DNA from: an uncultured Chloroflexota bacterium
GTDB lineage: Bacteria > Chloroflexota > Anaerolineae > Caldilineales > Caldilineaceae
NCBI GenBank assembly: GCA_903879975.1
Contig: CAIRNL010000564.1
Span: forward strand, 1-20,092
Direction of reading: 5' to 3'
DNA: 20,092 nt
This document shows positions 8,076-15,951 of the stretch, one piece after another. Each line of letters opens with the position of its first letter. The stretch's first letter is position 1. The notes beneath the pieces were generated by a model that worked only from the letters and a program-made list of their open reading frames with translations, was not told the origin of the DNA and ran no database searches. Made by a program: the position numbers and the translations under genes.

Positions 8076-8879
8076 ATGGGATTGTTTAGCGGTAAGAAGG
8101 GGCTCGTCTTTGGCGTGGCCAACAAAAACTCAATTGCGTGGGGTATTGCCCAGGCGCTGCACAGCGAAGGTGCCGAGTTGGGCTTTTCCTATGCCGGCGA
8201 GATTCTCAAGAAGCGCGTCGAACCGCTGGCTGAGAGCATCGGTGCATCCTTCGTAGAAGAATGTGACGTCACCAGCGACGAAGCTATCGACAGCCTTTTT
8301 GTGAAGGTGGAGGCGCACTTCGGCAAGCTCGACTTCCTGGTGCATTGCATTGCCTTTGCGCCGAGCGAGGAACTGGGCGGTCGCTTCGTCAACACGAGCC
8401 GTAACGGATTTCGCATTGCGCTGGACATCTCCTGCTACAGTCTCATTGCCCTGGCTCGCCGCGCCCAGCCCCTCATGCTTGGCGGCGGCGCCATGGTTGC
8501 CCTGACCTACTTTGGCGCCGAGAAGGTGACACCCAACTACAATGTCATGGGTGTGGCCAAGGCTGCGCTGGAGGCATCGGTGCGCTATCTGGCGTGGGAC
8601 CTGGGCAAGGACAACATCCGCGTCAACGCGATCAGCGCCGGCCCCATCAAGACGCTAGCTGCATCGGGCGTCAGCGGCTTCCGCAAGAGCCTCGCCTACG
8701 TAGGCAAGGTGGCGCCCATGGGCAATGTCGACCAGGAGGACGTCGGACAGGCCGCCGCCTTCCTGCTCAGCGACCACGCCACGCGCATTACGGGTGAAGT
8801 TCTCTACGTCGATGGCGGCTACAACATCATGGGTGCACCCGATCCGTCCCTCATGGATGGGGATGCCAAGGGCGAGTAA
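8076..8879 (+). CDS. fabI: Enoyl-[acyl-carrier-protein] reductase (NADH), FabI
   Basis: Catalyses the last step of each fatty-acid elongation cycle, reducing trans-2-enoyl-ACP with NAD(P)H in the cytoplasm. 267 aa, matching FabI. The FabI-type nucleotide loop GVANKNSIAWGIA (13-25) replaces the usual SDR glycine motif. The catalytic region TYFGAEKVTPNYNVMGVAKAALE carries Tyr145, Tyr155 and Lys162, equivalent to Tyr146, Tyr156 and Lys163 of E. coli FabI. ISAGPIKTLAASGV is the substrate-binding loop and EVLYVDGGYNIMG the C-terminal signature. The frame is open back to 7896, but that part has no domain; AAGGAG (8061-8066) lies 9 nt before the ATG at 8076 and fixes the start. No FabK, FabL or FabV is in the window. 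It stands alone, convergent with the SDR gene. Confidence 0.95.
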   Translation: MGLFSGKKGLVFGVANKNSIAWGIAQALHSEGAELGFSYAGEILKKRVEPLAESIGASFVEECDVTSDEAIDSLFVKVEAHFGKLDFLVHCIAFAPSEELGGRFVNTSRNGFRIALDISCYSLIALARRAQPLMLGGGAMVALTYFGAEKVTPNYNVMGVAKAALEASVRYLAWDLGKDNIRVNAISAGPIKTLAASGVSGFRKSLAYVGKVAPMGNVDQEDVGQAAAFLLSDHATRITGEVLYVDGGYNIMGAPDPSLMDGDAKGE

Positions 8880-9236
8880 CGGCCACAGGCGCGACAACGA
8901 ACCATCAAGAACCAAAACAAGCGAAGGAACAGACGCCTGGAAGCTGGCTGCATAGTTCCAGTTGATCGAGCCGGCGTTCACACCCTAGGAGCGATCTGGC
9001 GGCATCGTGCAGCCCGTCCACACTGCCTGGCGTTCAAGGATCAACTTGTCTTGTGGGACACGGCTGCCAGCTGGGTTGTCGACAACGGGGGTGCCGGCTG
9101 CCTCCAGCCCAGCGAAGTGCAGGGCGCAGGAGAGACCTCGTCGTCGACCACGCTACGCACGGCTGCGCTCGCAATGGTGCGCTGCGTGGAGCGTATTGCG
9201 CACGCTCCTACACCGTAAAACTGCATCCATCCCAAT
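8880..9236. other. 357-nt convergent intergenic region, no assignable gene
   Basis: This stretch separates the ends of fabI (plus) and the SDR gene (minus). I see no clear terminator. All three plus frames stay open for tens of codons, which is usual at this GC content. The frame in phase with fabI is open from the fabI stop to a TAA at 9216-9218. From about 9030 it reads plausibly (FKDQLVLWDTAASWVVDNGG) with mainly G/C third positions, but it has no ATG or ribosome-binding site and no family match I know. It may be a gene remnant. Confidence 0.3.
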
Positions 9237-10637
9237 CTAGGCGGTGCTGATGATGGCGTTGATCAGGTCACTAAAGATGAACTGGTGAATCGGATAGAGG
9301 GAATACCAGTAGAGCATGCCGAAAAGGCCGGTAGGTGCAAAGAGCGCAGTCTGGATCAGCCGGGTGCCGTTGCCTTCCGGCCGCGTTTCCCATTGCAGCC
9401 AAGCCCGGCCCGGCACCTTCATTTCGGCACGCAGGCGCAGCAGGTACGGGGCAGCCACGGCCTCGACGCGCCAAAAGTCCAGCACCTCACCTGGGAGGAG
9501 TTGGGTGGGGTGACGGCGCCCGCGCCGCAGCCCGGGTCCCCCCACTGCTTTGTCCATCAGCCCACGCGTCTCCCATACCCACTCCCAAGCCAACCACCCC
9601 CGCTCGCCCCCTATGCTGCTGAAGCTGGCGAAAACACGCTCAGGTGGCAGCGAGGTGTAACGCGTGCGCACCTCGCGCATCATCCCCTCAGCGTCATTGA
9701 GCGTATAGGTCGTTTCGGCACCCAGCGCACCGCTCCAGCTTGTTTCGACATTGCCATGTTTGATACGCTCCAACGCCAGTTCGACCGCCTGCCGGTAGGA
9801 GATCGGCTGGATCGCCGGAAAGATACGGCGCGCATTGGCCGTGTCCCCAACAATCGAGTGGACGACGCCCTGCACCAGCGGCACAGCCAGCGTGTTGGGG
9901 ATGGGCGTGACAAAACCCACCCACAGCGCCGCCAATGTCGGCGCCAACACAGGCACGGGCACAATGATACGGCGCAAGCCGCGTGCGGCGGCATACTGCT
10001 CCATCATCGCCTTGAACGTGATCGGCTCGCTGCCAATGTCGACAATGCCCTGTGGATCGCTGTCCAACGCAGCCAGCAGGTAGCTGAGCACATCGCGGAT
10101 GGCAATTGGCTGCACTGTATTGAGCACCCATTTGGGTGTTACCATCATGGGCAGACGCTCCGTCAGATAGCGAACCATCTCAAACGAAGCGGAGCCAGAG
10201 CCGATCACCGGGCCGGCGCGAAACTCCGTGGTACGGCAGTAGCCGCGCAGGATGTCGCCCACCTCGGCGCGGCTGCGCAGATGCTCGCTCACATCGTTGG
10301 CATCGGGCAGTAGCCCGCCCAGATAGATGACGTGGGTCAGGTGACAAGCAGCAGAACCAAAAATCGCTGCACCCAAGCGATCGCGCTCGCGAAATTCGCT
10401 GCCAGCGCCCATCGCATGAACCAGGTAGTAGGCTACATCCATGCTATCTACAGCAGCAGTAACGCTGGCCGGATCGAGCATATCGCCAGTAGTCACTTCC
10501 ACTTGCGTCGCCCAGGGCCGCCCAGCAATACGCTGTGGATCGCGCACGAAAACACGCACCTGATGGCCACGCTCCAGCAACCGTGGGATGAGGCGCCCCC
10601 CCACATATCCAGTTGCACCCGTCACCAAAATACGCAT
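9237..10637 (-). CDS. NAD(P)-binding SDR-type epimerase-like protein with C-terminal DUF2867-type domain
   Basis: Protein of 466 aa with an N-terminal atypical short-chain dehydrogenase/reductase domain. It has the Rossmann loop TGATGYVGG (6-14), an NADP-type RDPQRI after the second strand, VAYYLVHAMG and IYLGGLLPD. From about residue 300 to the end there is a second domain (YTSLPPERVFASFSSIGGERGWLAWEWVWETRGLMDKAVGGPGLRRGRR ... LLRLRAEMKVPGRAWLQWE) resembling DUF2867, a START-like domain often fused to such reductases. The canonical YxxxK catalytic pair is not obvious, so it may bind rather than turn over its ligand. The substrate is unknown; family members are often called 'NAD-dependent epimerase' or 'SDR family oxidoreductase'. 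AAAGG (10647-10643) lies five nt before the ATG, just after a small hairpin that traps an AGGAG. It follows pstB by 162 bp on the same strand and is probably a separate unit. Confidence 0.85.
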   Translation of the reverse strand: MRILVTGATGYVGGRLIPRLLERGHQVRVFVRDPQRIAGRPWATQVEVTTGDMLDPASVTAAVDSMDVAYYLVHAMGAGSEFRERDRLGAAIFGSAACHLTHVIYLGGLLPDANDVSEHLRSRAEVGDILRGYCRTTEFRAGPVIGSGSASFEMVRYLTERLPMMVTPKWVLNTVQPIAIRDVLSYLLAALDSDPQGIVDIGSEPITFKAMMEQYAAARGLRRIIVPVPVLAPTLAALWVGFVTPIPNTLAVPLVQGVVHSIVGDTANARRIFPAIQPISYRQAVELALERIKHGNVETSWSGALGAETTYTLNDAEGMMREVRTRYTSLPPERVFASFSSIGGERGWLAWEWVWETRGLMDKAVGGPGLRRGRRHPTQLLPGEVLDFWRVEAVAAPYLLRLRAEMKVPGRAWLQWETRPEGNGTRLIQTALFAPTGLFGMLYWYSLYPIHQFIFSDLINAIISTA

Positions 10638-10647
10638 ATGCTACCTT

Positions 10648-10666
10648 TGCTCCTTTTTGAGGAGCA
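10648..10666 (-). promoter_or_regulatory. Hairpin over an SD-like sequence upstream of the SDR gene
   Basis: Perfect 7-bp inverted repeat TGCTCCT/AGGAGCA with a 5-nt loop, ending 10 nt before the ATG at 10637. On the minus-strand transcript the 3' arm contains AGGAG, a good Shine-Dalgarno core, though 12 nt from the start. The closer AAAGG is left unpaired. It could tune translation initiation. Confidence 0.4.
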
Positions 10667-10799
10667 TACCATATTCTTCGTTTCGCGCGGAAAAATACAC
10701 GAACCAGGAGAGCGACGCACGCGGAGTAGCGGAGTCGTCGGATGGGGAGCACATTCTTACCAATGAACGAAGAAAAAAGGCCAAGCTGCGGGCGCGGGG

Positions 10800-11549
10800 T
10801 CAACCGATTCGACGCGCCAGGTATGCCTGCGTCAATTCAGCTTCTGGTGCAGCAAAGAATTCATCTGCTGGCGCCTGCTCGACCAACTCCCCCATCCACA
10901 TGAAGAGCACGTAGTCGGCCAGGCGCCGCGCCTGTTCGATATCGTGGGTGACCATCACCACCGTGTAATGGCTGCGCAGGCTGTCAAGCAGTTCTTCGAT
11001 GCCTCGTGCCGAGATCGGATCGAGGGATGCAGTGGATTCATCGCACAGGAGAATCTCCGGCTGGACGGCCAGCGTGCGCGCCAGGCAAAGGCGCTGCTGT
11101 TGCCCGCCCGACAGGCCAGTCGCCGGCGCCTTGAGGCGATCCTTGACCTCGTTCCACAGCCCGACCGCCTGCAGTTGGACTTCGACAGCTTCGGAGATCG
11201 CACGCTTGTTGCGCCCTTGCAGACGCAGGCCATACGCTACGTTGTCGAAGATCGACATGGGCAGGGGAAAGGGTTTCTGTGCCAACAGGCCGATACGGCT
11301 GCGCACTTCTGTCACGTCGACGCCCGACGCGTAGATATCGTTGCCATCCAGGAGAACGCTGCCGGCGACGCGCACACTTTCGTTCAGGTCGAGCAGGCGA
11401 TTCAGGCTCTTGAGCAGCGTACTCTTGCCACAGCCCGACGGCCCGATAATCGCTGAAATCTGTCGCGCCGGGAATGCAACCGAAACGTCTTTGAGCGCCT
11501 GTTGGTGGCCATACCAGACATTGAGGTGCTTGACAGTGAGCGAATACAT
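10800..11549 (-). CDS. pstB: Phosphate ABC transporter ATP-binding protein
   Basis: Cytoplasmic ATPase that powers high-affinity phosphate import with PstS, PstC and PstA. 249 aa, family size. Walker A GPSGCGKST (36-44), Q-loop Gln91, signature LSGGQ (146-150), Walker B ILLCDE (166-171), D-loop SLDP and switch His202 are all present. Walker B continues DESTASLDP where most PstB proteins read DEPTSALDP, a mild departure with the catalytic Glu kept. The frame is open back to 12389 inside pstA, but GGAGAGGAG (11557-11565) seven nt before the ATG at 11549 fixes the start. It is the last gene of the pst set; phoU, which often follows pstB, is missing. After the stop the minus strand runs into a T6 tract near 10780 without a convincing stem. 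Confidence 0.95.
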   Translation of the reverse strand: MYSLTVKHLNVWYGHQQALKDVSVAFPARQISAIIGPSGCGKSTLLKSLNRLLDLNESVRVAGSVLLDGNDIYASGVDVTEVRSRIGLLAQKPFPLPMSIFDNVAYGLRLQGRNKRAISEAVEVQLQAVGLWNEVKDRLKAPATGLSGGQQQRLCLARTLAVQPEILLCDESTASLDPISARGIEELLDSLRSHYTVVMVTHDIEQARRLADYVLFMWMGELVEQAPADEFFAAPEAELTQAYLARRIG

Positions 11550-11593
11550 ACATCGACTCCTCTCCATAAAAGCACTGCGAGAGTAAAATTTTC

Positions 11594-12531
11594 CTATCGG
11601 ACCACGTAGCGGCCCATCTTGCGCAGCAGCAGATGGGCCGTCAGACTGATCGCCAGGATGATAATCGTGAGCACCAGAGCCGACGCGTACGCGCGCGACT
11701 GCACAGTTGGGAAAGGCGTGCCCAACTGAAAAAAGACAGCTAGAGGCAGCGACGCGACCGGCTGCAGAAGCGACGTAGGCATATTGTCCGTGTAGCCGGC
11801 TGTGAAAAGCACCGCTGCTGCGTCGCCGATGCCGCGGCCGAAGGCGAGCAAGATTGCGGTGAGCAGACCGGGAAGCGACTGGCGCAGCAGCAGCCCGGCC
11901 ATCTCCAGCCGCGTCGTACCCAGAGCAAAGCCGGTTTCCTGGAGTTGGCGCGGCGCCATCGCCAACACCTCGTCGAAGGCACGTGCCAGAATCGGCAATA
12001 CGACAAAACTCAGTGTGATGATGCCGGCTAGCAGCGAGGCGCGCAGTCCCAGAAAAATCATCAGTGCAAAGCCGAATGCACCGTAGACAATGCTCGGAAT
12101 CCCCCACATAATATCTAGTGTCAGGCGCAGCCAATTCGTCGCGCGGCTGTAGCCCAGATAGGCATGCAAATAGAGCACCAGCGGCACGGACAGGCAGGCG
12201 GCCACGACGGTTGCGCCTAGTGCAAGCAGGAGCGACCCTACGATGGCGTTGGCAATGCCGCCCCCGCCGCCGAGGTAAAAGCTGCCGCGCGGCGGCTGTG
12301 TGATCATTTCGATACTCAACGCGCCGATGCCGCGCCAGCAGATCACCGCCAGAATCATGCCCAGCGCCAACGCAGCACCGATCATGCATAGCCGCATGAT
12401 CGCAACGAAGATGAGTTCCTCAGCATGGCGGCGTTTGAGGCGCAGCGAGACAACTGGAGGATTGGGGGGGTGAAGAGTGGGTTGTCTGGCTGCTACTCTC
12501 TCACTCACTACTCTCTTGGTCGCTTTCGCGT

Positions 12532-12535
<4 letters not shown>
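11594..12535 (-). CDS. pstA: Phosphate ABC transporter permease
   Basis: Inner-membrane permease half that pairs with PstC to form the phosphate channel. 313 aa with six hydrophobic segments at about 42-67, 89-115, 130-155, 165-185, 215-240 and 275-302. The cytoplasmic coupling loop is LAMAPRQLQETGFALGTTRLEMAGLLLRQSLPGLLTAILLAFGRGIGDAAAV, the EAA-type motif of Pst permeases. The start overlaps the pstC stop in ATGA (12532-12535), so translation is coupled. The first 40 residues are polar (SERVAARQPTLHPPNPPVVS) and come from a GAGTAG/GAGTGAG-rich stretch that resembles repeat DNA more than a conserved terminus. Confidence 0.93.
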
Positions 12536-13527
<992 letters not shown>

Positions 13528-13561
13528 GGAATCCTCCCCTCCGGATACCGTTCTGATACCG

Positions 13562-13667
13562 GATGCAGGCCAATGGATGGGTGCGACTACAAGTCATCGT
13601 GAGTAGAGAGATGGGGGAATCACTCTACTCACGATGCAGGCCAATGGGTGAGGGCAACTAAGTCATC
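13562..13667. repeat. Imperfect direct repeat flanking a hairpin between pstS and pstC
   Basis: Two copies of a roughly 36-bp unit: 13562-13598 and 13633-13667. Both begin GATGCAGGCCAATGG (15 of 15 identical) and end in AGTCATC after a diverged middle. Between them lies a perfect 11-bp inverted repeat, CGTGAGTAGAG (13598-13608) and CTCTACTCACG (13623-13633), with a 14-nt loop. No U-tract follows, so it does not look like an intrinsic terminator. Confidence 0.75.
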
Positions 13668-13679
13668 TCCCCTATTGGC
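13640..13679 (-). promoter_or_regulatory. Second hairpin downstream of pstS
   Basis: GCCAATGGGTGAG (13640-13652) can pair with CTCCCCTATTGGC (13667-13679), 11 of 13 positions complementary with a 14-nt loop. It starts 30 nt after the pstS stop and sits in tandem with the 13598-13633 hairpin. Such structures between a binding-protein gene and its permease genes often protect the upstream mRNA and allow excess binding protein (known for malE-malF in E. coli). Applying this here is an inference. Confidence 0.5.
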
Positions 13680-13708
13680 ATGGAGCCGATCAAAGCATTC
13701 GGTCGAAA

Positions 13709-14671
13709 TTATTCGAGATCAGCCAATGCAGCATCGATCTGTTGCTGGGTCAGTGGCACATAGCCCGCCTGGGCGACATACTGCTGGCCGTCGGTCAAAA
13801 TCCAGCGATAGAAGGCCTGGATCGTTGGGCTGGCTTCGCCTTTGGTGACCAGATAGAGTTCGCGCGCGGGCGGGAAAGGGTAGGCGCGGCGCTTGATCCC
13901 ATCGACCATATCAGGCTTGGTGGCGTAGAAATCTTCGTCGGGGTCGACGGCACCGTTGCCGTTCAGGTCAATCGGGATCACGCGTAGCCCAGCCACCGGA
14001 CTGCCGGTAGCCAAATCGTAGGCGAAACCAATATTATTGTAGCCAACTGCGAGTTTATCCTGGCGCACACTTTCAGCCAACCCGGGATCGGCGTTGACGG
14101 CGATGCCCTTCAATTCTTCCTGTGCTGTGCCGCCGGCAAAGCGCGCCCACATCTCACCGGCGCCCGATGCGTCCGAACGCGTGTAGACGTTGATGGGGTC
14201 ACTACTGCCGTTGCCCAGCCACTGATCATAGGTGGTGATGGTCTGATCGATCCAGATACCCCGTGCGCTCTCTGGCGTAATACCTACAGCGAGAATCTGC
14301 GCTAGATATGGATTGTCAGCGTTGACCGTACCCACGACTGCATCAATGACGACCGGTACCAGCACAGCGCCCTGCGCCGTTTCCTCTGCGCGCACAGCGC
14401 GCGAGAGCATGGCGATATCGACTGCACCGCTCAGCACATCCGTCATCCCTTTGCCAGCGCCACCGCCCTGGATATCAAAGCGTACATTCGGGTTAACCTT
14501 CTGATATTCCTCCGTCCACAGGCTGACCATCGGCAGCAGTGCGAAAGCGCCAGAAATGCTGATGGTATCTGAGGTAGATGCAGCGGATGGCGCTACACCG
14601 ACACAACCCGCCAGCGGTGCTGCCACGAGAGCAAAGACAAAGAATAGTTTGCTAAACAGTGTTCTACGCAC
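13709..14671 (-). CDS. pstS: Phosphate ABC transporter substrate-binding lipoprotein
   Basis: Extracytoplasmic phosphate-binding protein, 320 aa. A lipoprotein signal peptide ends in LAGC, so mature protein starts at Cys23 and is membrane-tethered. PBP-like domain features are ISGAFALLPMV near the mature N-terminus, QGGGAGKGMTDVLSGAVDIAMLSR (68-91) and VYTRSDASGAGEMW (162-175), whose Ser/Gly/Arg/Asp groups are typical phosphate ligands, then AVGYNNIGFAY and GYVPL at the C-terminus. Residues 235-246 (DLNGNGAVDPDE) fit a 12-residue EF-hand calcium loop, absent from E. coli PstS. Translation starts at GTG 14671 with AAAAGGAG eight nt upstream. The start lies inside the end of the preceding gene, sharing GTGCGTAG (8 bp). 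Confidence 0.93.
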   Translation of the reverse strand: MRRTLFSKLFFVFALVAAPLAGCVGVAPSAASTSDTISISGAFALLPMVSLWTEEYQKVNPNVRFDIQGGGAGKGMTDVLSGAVDIAMLSRAVRAEETAQGAVLVPVVIDAVVGTVNADNPYLAQILAVGITPESARGIWIDQTITTYDQWLGNGSSDPINVYTRSDASGAGEMWARFAGGTAQEELKGIAVNADPGLAESVRQDKLAVGYNNIGFAYDLATGSPVAGLRVIPIDLNGNGAVDPDEDFYATKPDMVDGIKRRAYPFPPARELYLVTKGEASPTIQAFYRWILTDGQQYVAQAGYVPLTQQQIDAALADLE

Positions 14672-15656
14672 GATGAATTCTCCTTTTGGTAGAGCGCAGG
14701 CTCCTGAGTGTAGCGCTCATGGGGTTTTGTTTACAGAGCAACAATGCTCGCACCTTCGATGCATCCGGCGCCATCTGCCGCATGACAGCAGAAGCAAATT
14801 CGCCGTAGCGTTCTGCACAGAGCGCCACCATGTCGTAGCGGTGGGTAGCGACCTCTTCGACGATTTGGGGGATGCAGTCGCCCTGGCGCAGGCGCAACCG
14901 TGGCTCGACGCCATGAGCCATGACCCGCCTGACTGCTGCGGCCAGATGACGTCCAGGCTGGCTCTCTGGATCGAGCAGGCTGAGCAGGTCGCCGGCTGGT
15001 GCTGCAGTCAAGGCGAGTAGCGTCAAATCTGCAGCCTCAGAACGGGCAATGCCCGCAGCCCACGATAACGCCTGCATGTCGGCGCCATGTCCGCGCAGCA
15101 CCACCAGCACACCGGTAATAGGTGCGTCGTCAGTCGCTGCCAACAGCAGCGAGGTGGGGGTGCGCAGCACAAAATCTGACCAGGAGGAAGCGTCGATCAT
15201 CGACAGGGCGGCCAGCCGGCTGTGGCTGGCACCTGCAGCGGCCAGCGTCGCTGCAGCGCTGATCTCGGGCGACTCGATACAGGTGCAGCCGCCGTCCTCC
15301 TCTGTCGTCAGTACCCTTGCCAGCCGCATTAGCAGTGCAGTATCGGCGACGCCCGGCGCATGCAGCAGGATGTGCGGCGGATTGTCGGCCACTGCCGCTG
15401 TCAGCGCTGCGACTCGCTGGAACGCCTGCTGCAGAACATTTTCGCTGATCTGCACCGACACGATTTCAGCTTCGAGCAGGCTGGCCAGCATATCGCGTGC
15501 AGCGGTGTTGTGTGGATAGACCATTGCCACGCTGACGCGTGCGTCCTCGCGTGCCAGCGGCAGCACCTGATGATAGCGGCACAGTCCCAGCGGCACGCGC
15601 TCCAACAGTTCGGTATCGAGTTCGATTCTTGTCAGGTCAGAAATAGTCAACAGCAT
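14664..15656 (-). CDS. MshEN-like / universal-stress-protein-like fusion protein of the pst operon
   Basis: Protein of 330 aa, no signal peptide or membrane segment, role unknown. Residues about 13-84 (LDTELLERVPLGLCRYHQVLPLARED ... VAMVYPHNTAARDML ... EIVSVQISENVLQQAFQRV) resemble the C-terminal half of the GspE/MshE N-terminal domain. The preceding RLGxxL helices that bind c-di-GMP in MshE are missing. Residues 95-170 are unassigned. Residues about 180-310 resemble a universal stress protein (GVLVVLRGHGADMQALSWAAGIARSEAADLTLLAL ... CIPQIVEEVATHRYDMVALCAER), but the Gly-rich ATP loop of ATP-binding UspA types is not seen. The ATG at 15656 has GAGG five nt upstream. A Pho-box-like repeat lies 56 nt upstream and the 3' end overlaps pstS by 8 bp, so it is likely phosphate-regulated and made with the transporter. 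Domain calls rest on pattern recognition only. Confidence 0.6.
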   Translation of the reverse strand: MLLTISDLTRIELDTELLERVPLGLCRYHQVLPLAREDARVSVAMVYPHNTAARDMLASLLEAEIVSVQISENVLQQAFQRVAALTAAVADNPPHILLHAPGVADTALLMRLARVLTTEEDGGCTCIESPEISAAATLAAAGASHSRLAALSMIDASSWSDFVLRTPTSLLLAATDDAPITGVLVVLRGHGADMQALSWAAGIARSEAADLTLLALTAAPAGDLLSLLDPESQPGRHLAAAVRRVMAHGVEPRLRLRQGDCIPQIVEEVATHRYDMVALCAERYGEFASAVMRQMAPDASKVRALLLCKQNPMSATLRSLRSTKRRIHRA

Positions 15657-15711
15657 AGATACCTCAGCTTGCCTTCAGGATAGCGTGCCGAAGTCACAGG
15701 GATGGTCGCGC

Positions 15712-15733
15712 AGTGGTAACAAAGCGGTAACAA
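15712..15733 (-). promoter_or_regulatory. Candidate Pho box (tandem 11-bp GTTACC repeats)
   Basis: On the minus strand TTGTTACCGCT (15733-15723) is followed directly by TTGTTACCACT (15722-15712): two 11-bp direct repeats differing at one base. A weak third copy (ACCA core) follows in phase at 15711-15701. PhoB/PhoP-family regulators bind direct repeats with 11-bp periodicity. The site lies 56 nt upstream of the first gene of the pst segment and downstream of the phoB-like gene. A TATCCT at 15682-15677 could serve as the -10. Confidence 0.55.
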
Positions 15734-15786
15734 CTTCCAGAGGACGTGGACTCTCACAAAGCAGTTTTTGTCACTGAGCGCCGCCC

Positions 15787-15943
15787 GTAGAGCGATTTGG
15801 CAGATCCCTCCACAAGACAGGCGGCGATTGGCGCGCGGCTGGACTAGTAAACATGGACCTAAGTCAATCGGTAGTGATGGAGCAGCGCAGCATGTAGAGC
15901 GATTTGGCAAATCGCTCTACAAAACCGCCGGCGGATTGGCGCC
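15787..15943. repeat. Tandem copies of a palindromic intergenic repeat
   Basis: Two related units lie between phoB and the fusion gene: 15787-15836 and 15894-15943. Both begin GTAGAGCGATTTGGCA and carry GGCG(G)ATTGGCG further on. In the second, TGTAGAGCGATTTG (15893-15906) and CAAATCGCTCTACA (15908-15921) form a perfect 14-bp inverted repeat around one central base. In the first the right arm is decayed. The sequence resembles short palindromic elements scattered in Chloroflexota genomes. Since it lies 31 nt past the phoB-like stop it may also act as a 3' mRNA stabiliser or terminator. The remaining 15657-15951 gap contains only the Pho-box-like site. Confidence 0.75.
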
Positions 15944-15951
15944 CATCTGTA

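Noticed and set aside
11550..12389. 280-residue extension of the PstB frame into pstA
   Set aside because: It overlaps the real pstA coding frame, reads as low-complexity Arg/Ala/Ser text, and a strong ribosome-binding site marks the start at 11549.
13598..13633. Intrinsic terminator between pstS and pstC
   Set aside because: The stem is strong but no T-tract follows on the minus strand, so a stabilising or processing element is more likely.
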